From assembly GCA_041071465.1 (NCBI GenBank), contig CP163498.1:4916001-4980000 (forward strand): a stretch of DNA of 64,000 nucleotides, read 5' to 3'. This DNA is from Pseudomonas putida. GTDB lineage: Bacteria; Pseudomonadota; Gammaproteobacteria; Pseudomonadales; Pseudomonadaceae. Below, piece by piece: positions 55,740-64,000 of this stretch. The notes under the pieces were generated by a model. It saw only the letters and a program-made list of their open reading frames with translations. It did not search any database and was not told where the DNA came from. Each line of letters starts with the position of its first letter. Positions within the stretch are counted from its first letter, which is position 1. The translations under genes were made by a program, and so were the position numbers.

Positions 55740-58102
55740 TCAGAATGTCTGCCCAGGGAGAACTGGAAAATCTGGGTCTCGGCGTTATCCGGCTTTTTCA
55801 ACGGCGCCGCCAGGCTGAAGCTCAGCGGTCCCATCGGGCTGTACCAGGTCACGCCAACCCCCAGCGACACGGCCATCTGCGCCAGGTCGACGCTGCCACA
55901 GCCTTGGGTGGTGGACAGGTAGCAGGTGTCGGCATACACATTGCCCGCATCGACGAACAATGAGCTGCGCAGTTGGCTCTGGTCCTTCACGAACGGCAAC
56001 GGGAAAATGTACTCGGCACCGCCGGTGATCAGGATATTGCCCCCCAGCACATCGGTGTCTCGGTCGGAGTAGTAAGCCTGGCCTGAGCTTGCATAAGCAC
56101 CGGTGGCCGGGGTATTGCGTGGGCCGAGGGTGCCGTCCTTGAACCCACGCACCGAACCCTGGCCACCTGCGGTGTAGCTTTCATAGAACGGCAAGCCGTC
56201 GGTGGAGCCGTAGCCATTGCCATAGCCCAGGCTGGTGTGCAGGCGCAGTGCGGTGTTGTTGGTCACCGGTAAGTAGGCCTGGCCGTTGTAGTCCAGCTTG
56301 TAGAATGACAGGTCGCTGCCTGGGGTGGTGGCCATCAGCGTCAGGCTCTGCGAGTGGCCACGGGTGGCCAGTACGCCTTTATTGAGGGTGGATTCCGACC
56401 AGCCGATCGAGGCCTTGAGGTTGTTGAAACTCTTGCCCTCGCGGGAAATGAAGTCGTAGATCTCGTCGGCGCTGTAGGTGCCCGGCGAAAGGTCGTCGTG
56501 CTGCAGGGTGAGGCCGTAGCTCAGGCGCGAGGTTTCGCTGATCGGGTAGCCAAAGCTGACCCCGGCGCCGTAGCTGTTGATCGCATAATACGAAACGCCA
56601 TCGTCGTAGTAATCGCTGTAGTCGGTGCTGTTGTAGAACAGGTTGTAGCCCAGGCTGACCCCGTCGGCGGTGAAGTAGGGGTCGGTGAAACCGAAGTTGT
56701 ACTTGGTCTGGTATTCGCTGCGCGTCAGGCCGATGGCCACCTTGTTACCGGTACCGAGGAAGTTGCTCTGGCTGATCGAACCACCGAGGATCAGGCCGGC
56801 GCTCTGGGCGAAACCGACGCTGGCGGTGATCGAGCCGGAGGCCTGCTCTTCGACGCTGTAGTTGACGTCGACCTGGTCGTCGGTGCCAGCTACCTGCGGG
56901 GTCTCGACGTTGACTTCCTTGAAGAAGCCCAGGCGCTCCAGACGGGTCTTGGACTGGTCGATCAGGTAGGTCGAGGCCCAGCCGCCTTCCATCTGGCGCA
57001 TTTCGCGGCGCAGCACTTCGTCTTCGGTCTTGGTGTTGCCGCGGTAGTTGATGCGGTTGACGTAGGCACGCTTGCCCGGGTCGACCACGAACATGATGTC
57101 GACCGTGTGGTCCTGGTCGTTCGGCTGTGGCACGCCGTTGACGTTGGCGAAGGTGTAGCCTTCGTTACCCAGGCGGCGGGTGATCAGCTCGGAGGTGGTG
57201 GTCATCACCTTGCGCGAGAACACCTGGCCTGGCTGCACCAGCAGCAGCGACTTGACCTGGTCTTCCGGCACCTTGAGGTCACCGGACAGCTTCACGTCGC
57301 GAACGGTGTACTTCTCGCCTTCGTTGATGTTGACGGTGATGTAGACGTGCTTCTTGTCCGGCGTGATGGACACCTGGGTGGAGGCGATGTCCATGTTGAT
57401 GTAGCCGCGGTCCAGGTAGTAGGAACGCAGGCGCTCCAGGTCCCCGGAGAGTTTTTCACGAGCGTACTTATCATCGTTCTTGAAGAACGACAGCCAGTTG
57501 GTGGTCTTCAGCTCGGACAGCTGCCCCAGGGTTTCGTCATCGAACACGTTGTTGCCAACGATGTTGATGTGCTGGATGGCGGCGACGGTGCCTTCGTTGA
57601 TCTTGATCTTCAGCGCCACACGGTTGCGCGGCTGCGGCACCACTTCGGCGTCGACCTCGGCCGAGTAGCGGCCCTGGGCCACGTACTGGCGCTGCAGCTC
57701 GTTACGCACACCTTCGAGGGTGGCACGCTGGAAGATTTCGCCCTCGGCCAGGCCCGATTGCTTCAGGCCCTTCATCAGGTCTTCGGTGCTGATCGCCTTG
57801 TTGCCTTCGATCTCGATGCTCGACACCGACGGGCGCTCGACCACGTTGATGATCAGCACATTGCCATCGCGGTTCAACTGGATGTCCTGGAAGAACCCGG
57901 TCTTGAACAGGGAACGGGTCGAGTCCACCAGGCGGCGGTCATCGGCCTGGTCGCCGACGTTCAGCGGCATGGCACCGAACACACTGCCGGCGGAAACCCG
58001 CTGCAGGCCGTTGACGCGGATGTCGGCGATCCTGAAGGGGGAGGCCTGGGCCAGCGTGGCTTTCAGCAACAGGATGGAGAGCAACAGGCGCGGGTAGTTC
58101 AT
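55740..58102 (-). CDS. BamA-family outer-membrane assembly factor, extra copy (frameshifted at last codons)
   Basis: Omp85 protein of about 787 residues, full BamA length. The signal peptide (MNYPRLLLSILLLKATLAQA) is followed by five POTRA domains (about residues 22-420; FRIADIRVNGLQRVSAGSVF opens POTRA1) and a 16-strand barrel with the lid-loop motif GSVRGF. The C-terminus reads FQFSLG then shifts; one missing base near 55755 would give the standard beta-signal ending in Phe and a stop at 55740. As written it runs on to 55658. It is not next to the lpx/skp genes that normally flank bamA, so it is a likely paralogue. It is divergent from a CpxRA-like pair with a CpxR box between. Confidence 0.9.
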
Positions 58103-58207
58103 CGGGGGTTCCAGACAAGCGGATTCGGAGTGCAGCACGTGCGGGCAACCCGCATGCGGCGGGCGATGAGGATACGGGCGGGCTGTGTACGGCGCGGTTA
58201 GCCGAGG

Positions 58208-58222
58208 GTAAAGATGTGTAAA
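58208..58222. promoter_or_regulatory. CpxR-type binding site
   Basis: GTAAA-GATGT-GTAAA, an exact GTAAA-N5-GTAAA match to the consensus CpxR box, midway in the 197-base gap between the bamA-like gene (start 58102) and the cpxR-like gene (start 58300). It could serve both promoters. Confidence 0.75.
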
Positions 58223-58299
58223 GTCCGACCGGCCGGCGGTGACAGTGCCCGCCTGCAGGGTGATCATTACGGCCCCTGCAATTGCGATATCTGGCCCTG

Positions 58300-58991
58300 A
58301 TGATCCCTGTGCTGCTGGTCGACGACGACCGCGAACTGACTGAAATGCTCTCTCTGTACCTGGCGCGCGAAGGCTTCCAGGCCACGGCCGTGGACACCGG
58401 TGAAGAGGGCGAGGCCCAGGCGCTGTCCGGTAACTACCAGGTGGTGGTGCTGGACGTGATGCTGCCCGGTATCTCCGGTATCGAAGTGCTGCGCCGTGTG
58501 CGTGCACGCAGCCAGGTGCCGGTGCTGCTGCTGACCGCCCGTGGCGACAACATCGACCGCATTGCCGGCCTTGAACTGGGGGCCGATGACTATGTGCCCA
58601 AGCCCAGTTCCCCGGGGAACTGGTGGCACGTCTGCGGGCAATTCTGCGCCGGGTACAGCCACAGCAGATGGGCGAGGCCAGTGCGCCCGAACAGCTACGC
58701 ACCGGGGCATTGAAAATGTGGCCGGGCCGACGCGAGGCGCACTGGGGCGACGCTACGCTGGAGCTGACCGGCTCCGAGTTCAGCCTGCTGGAGGCATTGG
58801 CCCGTCAGGCTGGCCAGTTGGTCAGCAAGCAGGACCTTTCGCTTAATGCCCTGGGCCGGCCGCTGACCCGTTACGACCGGCGTATCGACGTGCATGTCAG
58901 CAGCATTCGGCAAAAACTTGGCCCGCGCGCCGACGGCAGCAGCTGGATCCAGAGCGTGCGTGGCATGGGCTACATGTTGATCGTCGAATGA
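58300..58991 (+). CDS. cpxR: CpxR-like OmpR-family response regulator (frameshifted)
   Basis: OmpR-type regulator of about 230 residues across one frameshift. The receiver opens MIPVLLVDDDRELTEMLSLY, close to CpxR (ILLVDDDRELTSLL), with phospho-Asp in VVVLDVMLPGISGIEVLRR. The winged helix continues in another frame (ELVARLRAILRRVQPQQMG; LTGSEFSLLEALARQAGQLV; DVHVSSIRQKLGPRADG). The break is near 58612 in CCCAGTTCCCCGGGGAA, where CpxR has KPFNDRELVAR; one missing base restores the spacing. The end overlaps the kinase gene by 4 bases. An envelope-stress role is inferred from this similarity and the CpxR box. Confidence 0.87.
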
Positions 58992-60253
58992 TGCGCCGGC
59001 GCCTGTTCTGGAAGCTGTTTCTGGCGTTCTGGCTGGCCAACTGCCTGACCTTCCTGGTGGGGGCGGGCGCTTTCATGCTCAATGACTGGCGTGGCGATAC
59101 GCCGGCGCTGCGCTCGCTGCTGGCCACCGAACTGCAGCTGTTGCAGCGTTACGGCGAGCAGGCAGGCCGACAGCTGCTTGAGGTATCACCGCAACCGCCC
59201 GATGTACAGGTGGGCCTTTACGACAGCCAAGGCCAGTTGCTGGCCGGCAGAGCGGTGCCGGTGGCGCGTTTCGAGCAGGCGTTGAGCGACCGTGAAGGTC
59301 GCCCGCTGGTGCTACGTGCTTCGGTGGCCACGGTGCTTGGCGAGCCACCGCGCCCGCGTGGTATGGGCCCGTTGTTTACCGGCACGCTGATGAGTGCACT
59401 GTTCGCCTTCCTGTGCAGCTTGTACCTGACTCGCCCGCTGGCCTGGTTACGTGAGGCGATGGGCCAGGTAGCCCAGGGCCGCTTCGATGTGCGGGTAAAG
59501 CCCAGGCTGGGCAAGCGCCGCGACGAGATCGTCGAGCTGGCGGAGGACTGCGACCGCATGGCCGGTCAGCTGAAGGCACTGGTGCAGGCGCAGCAGAACC
59601 TGCTGCACGATATTTCCCACGAACTGCGTTCACCGCTGACGCGCATGCATGCTGCCATTGGCCTGATGCGCCAGCAGCCCGACCGGCACGACATGCTGGA
59701 GCGGGTGGAGCGCGAATCGCGGCGCATGGATGACCTGATCGAGCAGTTGTTGACCTTGGCCCGCGCCCAGGCTCGCCAGGGCGATAGCGACTTTGCCAGC
59801 GTGGATGTGGTGGAGCTGCTGGCGCAGATCGTCGAAGACGCCCGCTTCGAGGCCGGCATGAAGCAGTGCCAGGTGTCTTTGCAAGCCCAGGGTGCGTTTC
59901 TCATCCACGGTCATGAAGAACTGCTGTACCGGGCGTTCGAGAACATCATCCGCAACGCGGTGCGCTACACCGCAGTTGGTACGGAGGTGTTGGTGGAGGC
60001 CGCTATGGCGCCGGGTGGGCAATGGTTTCAGGTCTGTGTCAGCGACCATGGGCCGGGCGTAGATCCGGCGCGCCTGCCGCGGATCTTCGAGCCGTTCGAC
60101 CGGGGTGCCGACAGCGATGGTGATGGTTTCGGCCTGGGCTTGGCTATCGCCCAGCGGGCCATTGCCCTGCACGGCGGTAGTATCACTGCGCAGGCCGCCG
60201 CCACTGGTGGTCTGCGGGTGCGCATCGAACTGCCACAGGCAAGCCCGGCTTGA
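58988..60253 (+). CDS. cpxA: CpxA-like sensor histidine kinase
   Basis: 421-residue inner-membrane kinase. It has TM1 near residues 8-30, a short periplasmic sensor of about 90 residues, TM2 near 122-146, a HAMP domain, and HisKA with the CpxA-like H-box LLHDISHELRSPLTRMHAA. The HATPase follows (ENIIRNAVRYT; VSDHGPGVDP; GFGLGLAIAQRAIALHGG). The ATG overlaps the regulator stop (ATGA). Its stop lies inside a 20-pair hairpin shared with the convergent Lrp gene. A CpxP-like modulator gene is not present. It most likely monitors envelope folding stress and controls the extra BamA. Confidence 0.9.
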   Translation: MMRRRLFWKLFLAFWLANCLTFLVGAGAFMLNDWRGDTPALRSLLATELQLLQRYGEQAGRQLLEVSPQPPDVQVGLYDSQGQLLAGRAVPVARFEQALSDREGRPLVLRASVATVLGEPPRPRGMGPLFTGTLMSALFAFLCSLYLTRPLAWLREAMGQVAQGRFDVRVKPRLGKRRDEIVELAEDCDRMAGQLKALVQAQQNLLHDISHELRSPLTRMHAAIGLMRQQPDRHDMLERVERESRRMDDLIEQLLTLARAQARQGDSDFASVDVVELLAQIVEDARFEAGMKQCQVSLQAQGAFLIHGHEELLYRAFENIIRNAVRYTAVGTEVLVEAAMAPGGQWFQVCVSDHGPGVDPARLPRIFEPFDRGADSDGDGFGLGLAIAQRAIALHGGSITAQAAATGGLRVRIELPQASPA

Positions 60254-60291
60254 GCCATTGAGGCCGTAAAGCGGCCTCAATGGCTCAAGCC
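60247..60291. terminator. Perfect 20-base inverted repeat, bidirectional terminator candidate
   Basis: Arms 60247-60266 and 60272-60291 are exact reverse complements with a 5-base loop TAAAG. The structure covers the stop codons of both convergent genes (60251-60253 and 60285-60287). There is no T-run on either side, so it may block convergent transcription or stabilise 3' ends rather than act as a classical terminator. Confidence 0.7.
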
Positions 60292-60752
60292 GTGAGCGTC
60301 GGTACGAACATGCCGGTCTTCACATTGCTCATCGAAACCAACGTCTTGAAGCGTTTGACATTGTTGTTTTCGAAGAACAACTCACGGGTCAGCTGGGTGT
60401 ACTGCTCCATGTGCCGCACCAGCATGATCAGCACGAAATCGCATTCCCCCGCCACGTAGTAGCACTGTTGCACCTGCGGGCAGGCGAGGAAGGTGCGCTT
60501 CATCTCGTCCAGCAGGTCCAGCCGCTCGTTCTCCACTTCGACCTCGGTGATCACGGTCAGCGTGTAACCCAGATGCACGGCATCCACCTGTGCCACCGTG
60601 CCACGGATCACGCCGTCGGCCGCCATTTTCTTCAAGCGCCGGTTCACCGCTGCCGAGGACAGGTTGACCTGCGTGCCCAGGTCCAACTGCGACGTCCCGG
60701 CATTGCGCTGTACGGCCTCGAGCAGGGCCAGATCGAAGTGATCGAGGGGCAT
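60285..60752 (-). CDS. Lrp/AsnC-family regulator
   Basis: 155-residue Lrp/AsnC transcription factor. The N-terminal helix-turn-helix reads LDLGTQVNLSSAAVNRRLKK, and the RAM effector domain follows (HLGYTLTVITEVEVENERL; CYYVAGECDFVLIMLVRHME). It is divergent from the M20 amidohydrolase and diaminopropionate ammonia-lyase genes, with 163 bases between starts, and probably regulates them in response to an amino acid. Start ATG 60752 gives the normal N-terminus MPLDHFDLALLEA. Confidence 0.91.
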   Translation of the reverse strand: MPLDHFDLALLEAVQRNAGTSQLDLGTQVNLSSAAVNRRLKKMAADGVIRGTVAQVDAVHLGYTLTVITEVEVENERLDLLDEMKRTFLACPQVQQCYYVAGECDFVLIMLVRHMEQYTQLTRELFFENNNVKRFKTLVSMSNVKTGMFVPTLTA

Positions 60753-60915
60753 GAAGGTATCTCCGTTGCTAAGCAGCGCCAAAGGCTGGAAAAGCGTAAT
60801 GAAAGTGCATGAAAAGGTCGGAAATCAAGTTTTTCGTACGCTTTCGCCGAATAGAATTCTCCCATGATCAAACAGGGTGCGCTGCCATGGCATGGCACCC
60901 AAGGAGAAACGGTTG

Positions 60916-62166
60916 ATGAATACGAGTACCCCGTTGCAATTGGACGGCGCGTTGCTATTGCAGCAAATCAGTGCGCTGGGGCAAGTAGGCGTCGACCCCA
61001 TTCACGGCGGACGCACTCGGATTGCGCTGACCGATACAGAAAAGGCTGGGCGCGATCTGCTGGTTGAATGGATGCATGAGCTTGATCTCGAGGTGCAGAT
61101 CGATCGCATCGGCAACATTTTCGGCACGTTGCGCTCAGCTACTGACAGCGGTGCCCAGCGCCCACTGATGATGGGTTCGCACATCGATACCGTCACCAAT
61201 GCTGGCGCCCTGGATGGCTGCTACGGGGTGCTGGCGGGGCTGGCAGTGATACGTGCTTATCGTGAGGCAGGGCGGCAGCCCGAGCGTTCGATCACCGTTG
61301 GCGCCTTTACCAACGAAGAGGGCGTGCGCTACCAGCCAGACATGATGGGCTCGTTGGTATACGCCGGTGGCCTATCGTTGCAGCAGGCCCTGGATACGCT
61401 TGGCACCGACGGCACGCGGCTGGGCGACGAATTGGCGCGTATTGGCTATGCCGGCACAATGCAGCCAGGGGCCGTGGGGCCGCACGAATACCTTGAGCTG
61501 CACATCGAGCAGGGCCCGATCCTTGAGGCCGAGAACACCCTGATTGGCGTGGTCGAGAACCTGCAAGGCATTTCCTGGCAGCAGGTAGAGGTGCTGGGCC
61601 ATGCCAACCATGCCGGCACCACACCGACTCACCTGCGCCATGATGCCGGTTTCGTGGCCAGTGCCATCGTTGCCGAACTGCGCGCCATGGCCGTATATTC
61701 TGGCACGACCCTGGCCACCGTCGGCTGCATGCGGTTCGAGCCAAACCTGATCAACGTCATTGCACGCAAGGCGACCTTCACCGTCGACCTGCGCGACCCG
61801 GACGAAACCTGCCTGGCTCACGCCGAAAACCGCCTGAGCCAATACCTGGATTCCCTCGCCAAGCGTGAAGGCGTGAGCATCGCTACGGAGCGCCTGGTGC
61901 GCTTTGAACCAGTTGCCTTCGATGCCGGCCTGGTCGATGCGATCGAAGCCTCGGCGCGGCGCTTGGGCTTCAGCCACCGACGCATGACCTCTGGTGCCGG
62001 GCACGATGCGCAAATGATCGCCCGCATAGCGCCGGCTGCGATGATCTTCGTGCCCAGTCAGGGCGGCATCAGCCACAACCCGCGCGAGTTTACCGCTGAC
62101 GATCACCTCGTTCAGGGGGCGCAGGTGTTGCTGGATGTCGTGAGCCATCGCCTGGCCCACACCTGA
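60916..62166 (+). CDS. M20-family amidohydrolase (N-carbamoyl-L-amino acid hydrolase/allantoate amidohydrolase type)
   Basis: 416-residue zinc peptidase-fold hydrolase of the allantoate amidohydrolase / N-carbamoyl-amino-acid hydrolase group. Metal motifs are LMMGSHIDTVTNAGALDGCYG (core GSHxDxV..GG/AxDG), FTNEEGVRYQP and EYLELHIEQGPILE, and the dimer-lid block is MRFEPNLINVIARKATFTVD. AAGGAG precedes the ATG at 60916. The gene is followed by diaminopropionate ammonia-lyase after 78 bases. In enterobacteria a related hydrolase gene (ygeY) neighbours ygeX, so joint use of a diamino acid derivative is inferred. Confidence 0.88.
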   Translation: MNTSTPLQLDGALLLQQISALGQVGVDPIHGGRTRIALTDTEKAGRDLLVEWMHELDLEVQIDRIGNIFGTLRSATDSGAQRPLMMGSHIDTVTNAGALDGCYGVLAGLAVIRAYREAGRQPERSITVGAFTNEEGVRYQPDMMGSLVYAGGLSLQQALDTLGTDGTRLGDELARIGYAGTMQPGAVGPHEYLELHIEQGPILEAENTLIGVVENLQGISWQQVEVLGHANHAGTTPTHLRHDAGFVASAIVAELRAMAVYSGTTLATVGCMRFEPNLINVIARKATFTVDLRDPDETCLAHAENRLSQYLDSLAKREGVSIATERLVRFEPVAFDAGLVDAIEASARRLGFSHRRMTSGAGHDAQMIARIAPAAMIFVPSQGGISHNPREFTADDHLVQGAQVLLDVVSHRLAHT

Positions 62167-62244
62167 TATTCATTGAAAAAACCGCCCACGGCAGTTTGGC
62201 TGCAGCGGCATGGGCTTGCTGATACTTGTAGAACGGAGTGCTGC

Positions 62245-63450
62245 ATGTTTGTTTCCAACCCCAAGGCTGGCCGCCAGCCATACCCACAAGCGTTGCGAAC
62301 TGTGATGAGCATTGCCAAGGCCGAAGAAAGCCGCCAGTGGCTGACCGGTTGGTCGTGCCTGAATGCTGGGGCCACGCCGCTGTACGGTTTGCCTGACCTG
62401 GCCGCAGAACTGGGCATAGCCCAGCTGTCGGTCAAGGATGAATCGGTGCGCTCGGTGCTCGGTAGCTTCAAGGCCCTTGGGGCGCCGATCGCCTTGGTTC
62501 GGTTGATTCTGCGAACCTTCCCCGAACAGCCTTTCGCGCCCCATGGGTTGCTGGAGGGCCATTATGCTGATCTGCTGGCCGGCTTCACCGTCGTCAGTGC
62601 CACTGATGGCAACCATGGCAAAGGCCTGGCGGCAGCAGCACACAGCATAGGCTGTCGCTGCGTGATCGTGCTGCACGCCAATGTCAGCATCGAGCGTGAG
62701 CAGGCGATTGCCGCCTACGGCGCACAGATCGTGCGGGTTGCCGGCAACTATGACAAGTCGGTCGAGCACGCCGCCGTGCTGGCGGCGAGCAATGGCTGGA
62801 CCGTGGTTTCTGATACCTCGTATGAAGGCTATGAGGAGATCCCGCGCGACGTGATGCAAGGCTACGCAACCATCGCCGCGGAAATCATCGAAGCCACCGT
62901 CGGGCAGCCACCGTTCACTCATGTGTTCCTGCAGGGCGGGGTAGGTGGCTTGGCAGCTGGCATCGTCAGCTACCTGTGGGAACACTTCGGCGAGCAGCGC
63001 CCGCTGTTTGTCATGGTCGAACCCGAGCAGGCCGACTGCCTGTACCAAAGTGCGATGCTTGGCAAGCCGGCCAGGGCTGTTGGCTCGGTGGACTCGGTCA
63101 TGGCCGGCCTGGCCTGTGGCGAGACATCGCCCCTGGCATGGCGCTTCCTGGAGCCGAGCATCGATTGTTTCATGACCATCAGCGACGACGAGGCCGTGGC
63201 CGCCATGCGCCGCCTGTCAGCCGGCAGCGTTCGTGACATTCCGTTGATCGCGGGTGAGTCAGGTGTGGCCGGGCTGGCTGGGCTGGCCCGCCTGGTCAAG
63301 GACTCGGGCGCAGCCGCCAGCCTGGGGGTCGGTAGAAATGCCCGCATTCTCTTCATCAACACCGAAGGTGCCACCGCCCCCGGCGTTTACGCCGAGCTGT
63401 TGGGCGAAACGGCCGCCTCGGTGCTGGCGCGCCAGCAGTGCTGGGCCTAA
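62245..63450 (+). CDS. Diaminopropionate ammonia-lyase
   Basis: 401-residue PLP enzyme of the diaminopropionate ammonia-lyase (YgeX/DpaL) family, which converts 2,3-diaminopropionate to pyruvate and two ammonia. The PLP lysine is in SVLGSFKALGAPIAL, the substrate loop is SATDGNHGKGLAAAAHSIGC, and the glycine-rich phosphate loop is VFLQGGVGGLAAGIV. The length is typical. The start at 62245 follows GGAGTGCTGC, an adequate ribosome site. It lies downstream of the amidohydrolase and is convergent with the MFS gene, 12 bases apart. Confidence 0.9.
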   Translation: MFVSNPKAGRQPYPQALRTVMSIAKAEESRQWLTGWSCLNAGATPLYGLPDLAAELGIAQLSVKDESVRSVLGSFKALGAPIALVRLILRTFPEQPFAPHGLLEGHYADLLAGFTVVSATDGNHGKGLAAAAHSIGCRCVIVLHANVSIEREQAIAAYGAQIVRVAGNYDKSVEHAAVLAASNGWTVVSDTSYEGYEEIPRDVMQGYATIAAEIIEATVGQPPFTHVFLQGGVGGLAAGIVSYLWEHFGEQRPLFVMVEPEQADCLYQSAMLGKPARAVGSVDSVMAGLACGETSPLAWRFLEPSIDCFMTISDDEAVAAMRRLSAGSVRDIPLIAGESGVAGLAGLARLVKDSGAAASLGVGRNARILFINTEGATAPGVYAELLGETAASVLARQQCWA

Positions 63451-63462
63451 CGACCGGATGTT

Positions 63463-64000
63463 TCAGTGGCCGCCTTTCATCCGCCGTGCCAACAGGTAGA
63501 TACCCAGGCCAACCAGCGCCGTCGCCGCGCCGATGAACCCGGTACTGGTCCAGCCCATACCGGCAGTGATCGCCATGCCGCCCAGCCATGGCCCCAGTGC
63601 ATTGGCCAGGTTGAACGCCGCATGGTTCGACGCGGCGGCCAGGCTTGGCGCTTCATGAGCAATGTCCATCAGGCGGATCTGCAGCGGTGCGGCCAGGGCG
63701 ATCATGGTACCCACCAGGCCGATGCCCAGCAGCAGGCTCCACAGCGCTTGGGCGGCGAAGGTGAAGAACAGCAGCACGGCAATCGACCACATCAACACCA
63801 GCCCCACCGCGCGGAATTGCAGGCGGTCGAACAGTTTGCCGCCCGCGATGTTGCCGACGATGCCGCCAACACCGAACGCCGCCAGGCCGAACGGAATCCA
63901 CTGCGGCGAGACCTGGGTCACTTGCAGCATGGTCGGCGCCAGGTAGCTGAACACGCAGAACATGCCGGCAAAGCCGATGGAAGCGATGGCCAGCGCCATC
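63463..64000 (-). CDS. MFS transporter, partial (N-terminus beyond window)
   Basis: C-terminal 178 residues of a major-facilitator transporter; the reading frame runs off the right edge, so the true start is outside. About six hydrophobic helices are present, ending LVGLGIYLLARRMKGGH. The charged turn AAGGKLFDRLQFRAVGL is the usual loop between helices 8 and 9, and GLVGTMIALAAPLQIRLMD resembles the AraJ/YdhP-type sugar or drug efflux group. It is convergent with the ammonia-lyase gene. Substrate is unknown. Confidence 0.85.
   Translation of the reverse strand, partial: MALAIASIGFAGMFCVFSYLAPTMLQVTQVSPQWIPFGLAAFGVGGIVGNIAGGKLFDRLQFRAVGLVLMWSIAVLLFFTFAAQALWSLLLGIGLVGTMIALAAPLQIRLMDIAHEAPSLAAASNHAAFNLANALGPWLGGMAITAGMGWTSTGFIGAATALVGLGIYLLARRMKGGH

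Noticed and set aside
56354..58201. 615-codon open frame on plus, opposite the BamA-like gene
   Set aside because: Repetitive Val/Asp/Gly-rich translation with no motif; the opposite strand has a clear BamA.
58103..58702. N-terminal extension of the BamA-like frame into the cpxR-like gene
   Set aside because: The signal peptide at 58102 marks the true start; the upstream part has no domain and overlaps the divergent regulator.
55209..60253. A cpxP-like periplasmic modulator with the CpxRA-like pair
   Set aside because: The 127-residue protein at 55209 lacks a signal peptide and LTxxQ motifs, so it was not called CpxP.

Overview
The window looks like a chromosomal segment of a Pseudomonas putida-group bacterium. 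Base composition is GC-rich and coding is dense. The gene sets (gluconate/2-ketogluconate operons with PtxS and GntR operators, DUF1652, the cbtBA-cobE-cobM cluster under a cobalamin riboswitch, paired DszA/DszC-type sulfur monooxygenases) match the layout I remember from P. putida; no search was run. There are no rRNA, tRNA, CRISPR, phage or IS genes.

Layout. 1-3860: sulfur genes (rhodanese sulfurtransferase and 3-mercaptopropionate dioxygenase on minus; sulfonate-type binding protein and LLM monooxygenase on plus). 3854-6259: an orphan gspF/gspG pair and a lytic transglycosylase. 6378-11024: two tandem paralogous sensor kinases and a sigma-54 activator, with a sigma-54 promoter and an upstream dyad inside the cluster. 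11496-14726: gluconate permease, gluconokinase and their LacI-family repressor, with three shared operators. 14885-20079: a BdlA-like soluble chemoreceptor and a BvgS/EvgS-type phosphorelay pair. 20302-22972: DUF1272 protein and riboswitch-controlled cobalt/cobalamin genes. 23099-29646: a five-gene organosulfur-type operon with a LysR regulator. 29742-37196: housekeeping and hypothetical genes (GNAT, LysE, hydrolase, nucleotidyltransferase, pirin, AlkA, Yip1, AlkB). 37384-42928: a four-gene curli operon containing two large paralogous secreted proteins. 43239-44749: PAP2 and Ais-like phosphatases. 45023-54170: membrane gluconate dehydrogenase, PtxS and kguEKTD. 54229-55592: endonuclease I and a hypothetical protein. 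55740-60253: an extra BamA divergent from a CpxRA-like two-component system, with a perfect CpxR-type box between them. 60285-64000: Lrp regulator, M20 amidohydrolase, diaminopropionate ammonia-lyase and a partial MFS transporter.

How they fit. The window holds two routes of gluconate use: direct uptake and phosphorylation (gntP, gnuK), and periplasmic oxidation to 2-ketogluconate followed by uptake, phosphorylation and reduction (gluconate dehydrogenase, kguT, kguK, kguD). Both lead to 6-phosphogluconate. Two separate clusters look like sulfur scavenging. The most interesting envelope modules are the BamA paralogue under apparent Cpx control and the curli operon with its paralogous secreted partners.

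Caution: seven otherwise normal genes each carry one apparent frameshift (near 7406, 29776, 36912, 48655, 52925, 55755 and 58612). Six look like a missing base and one like an extra base. Most are near short G/C runs, and in each case the remainder of the protein continues intact in another frame. Sequence error is at least as likely as true gene decay, so these are annotated as single genes with the shift noted.
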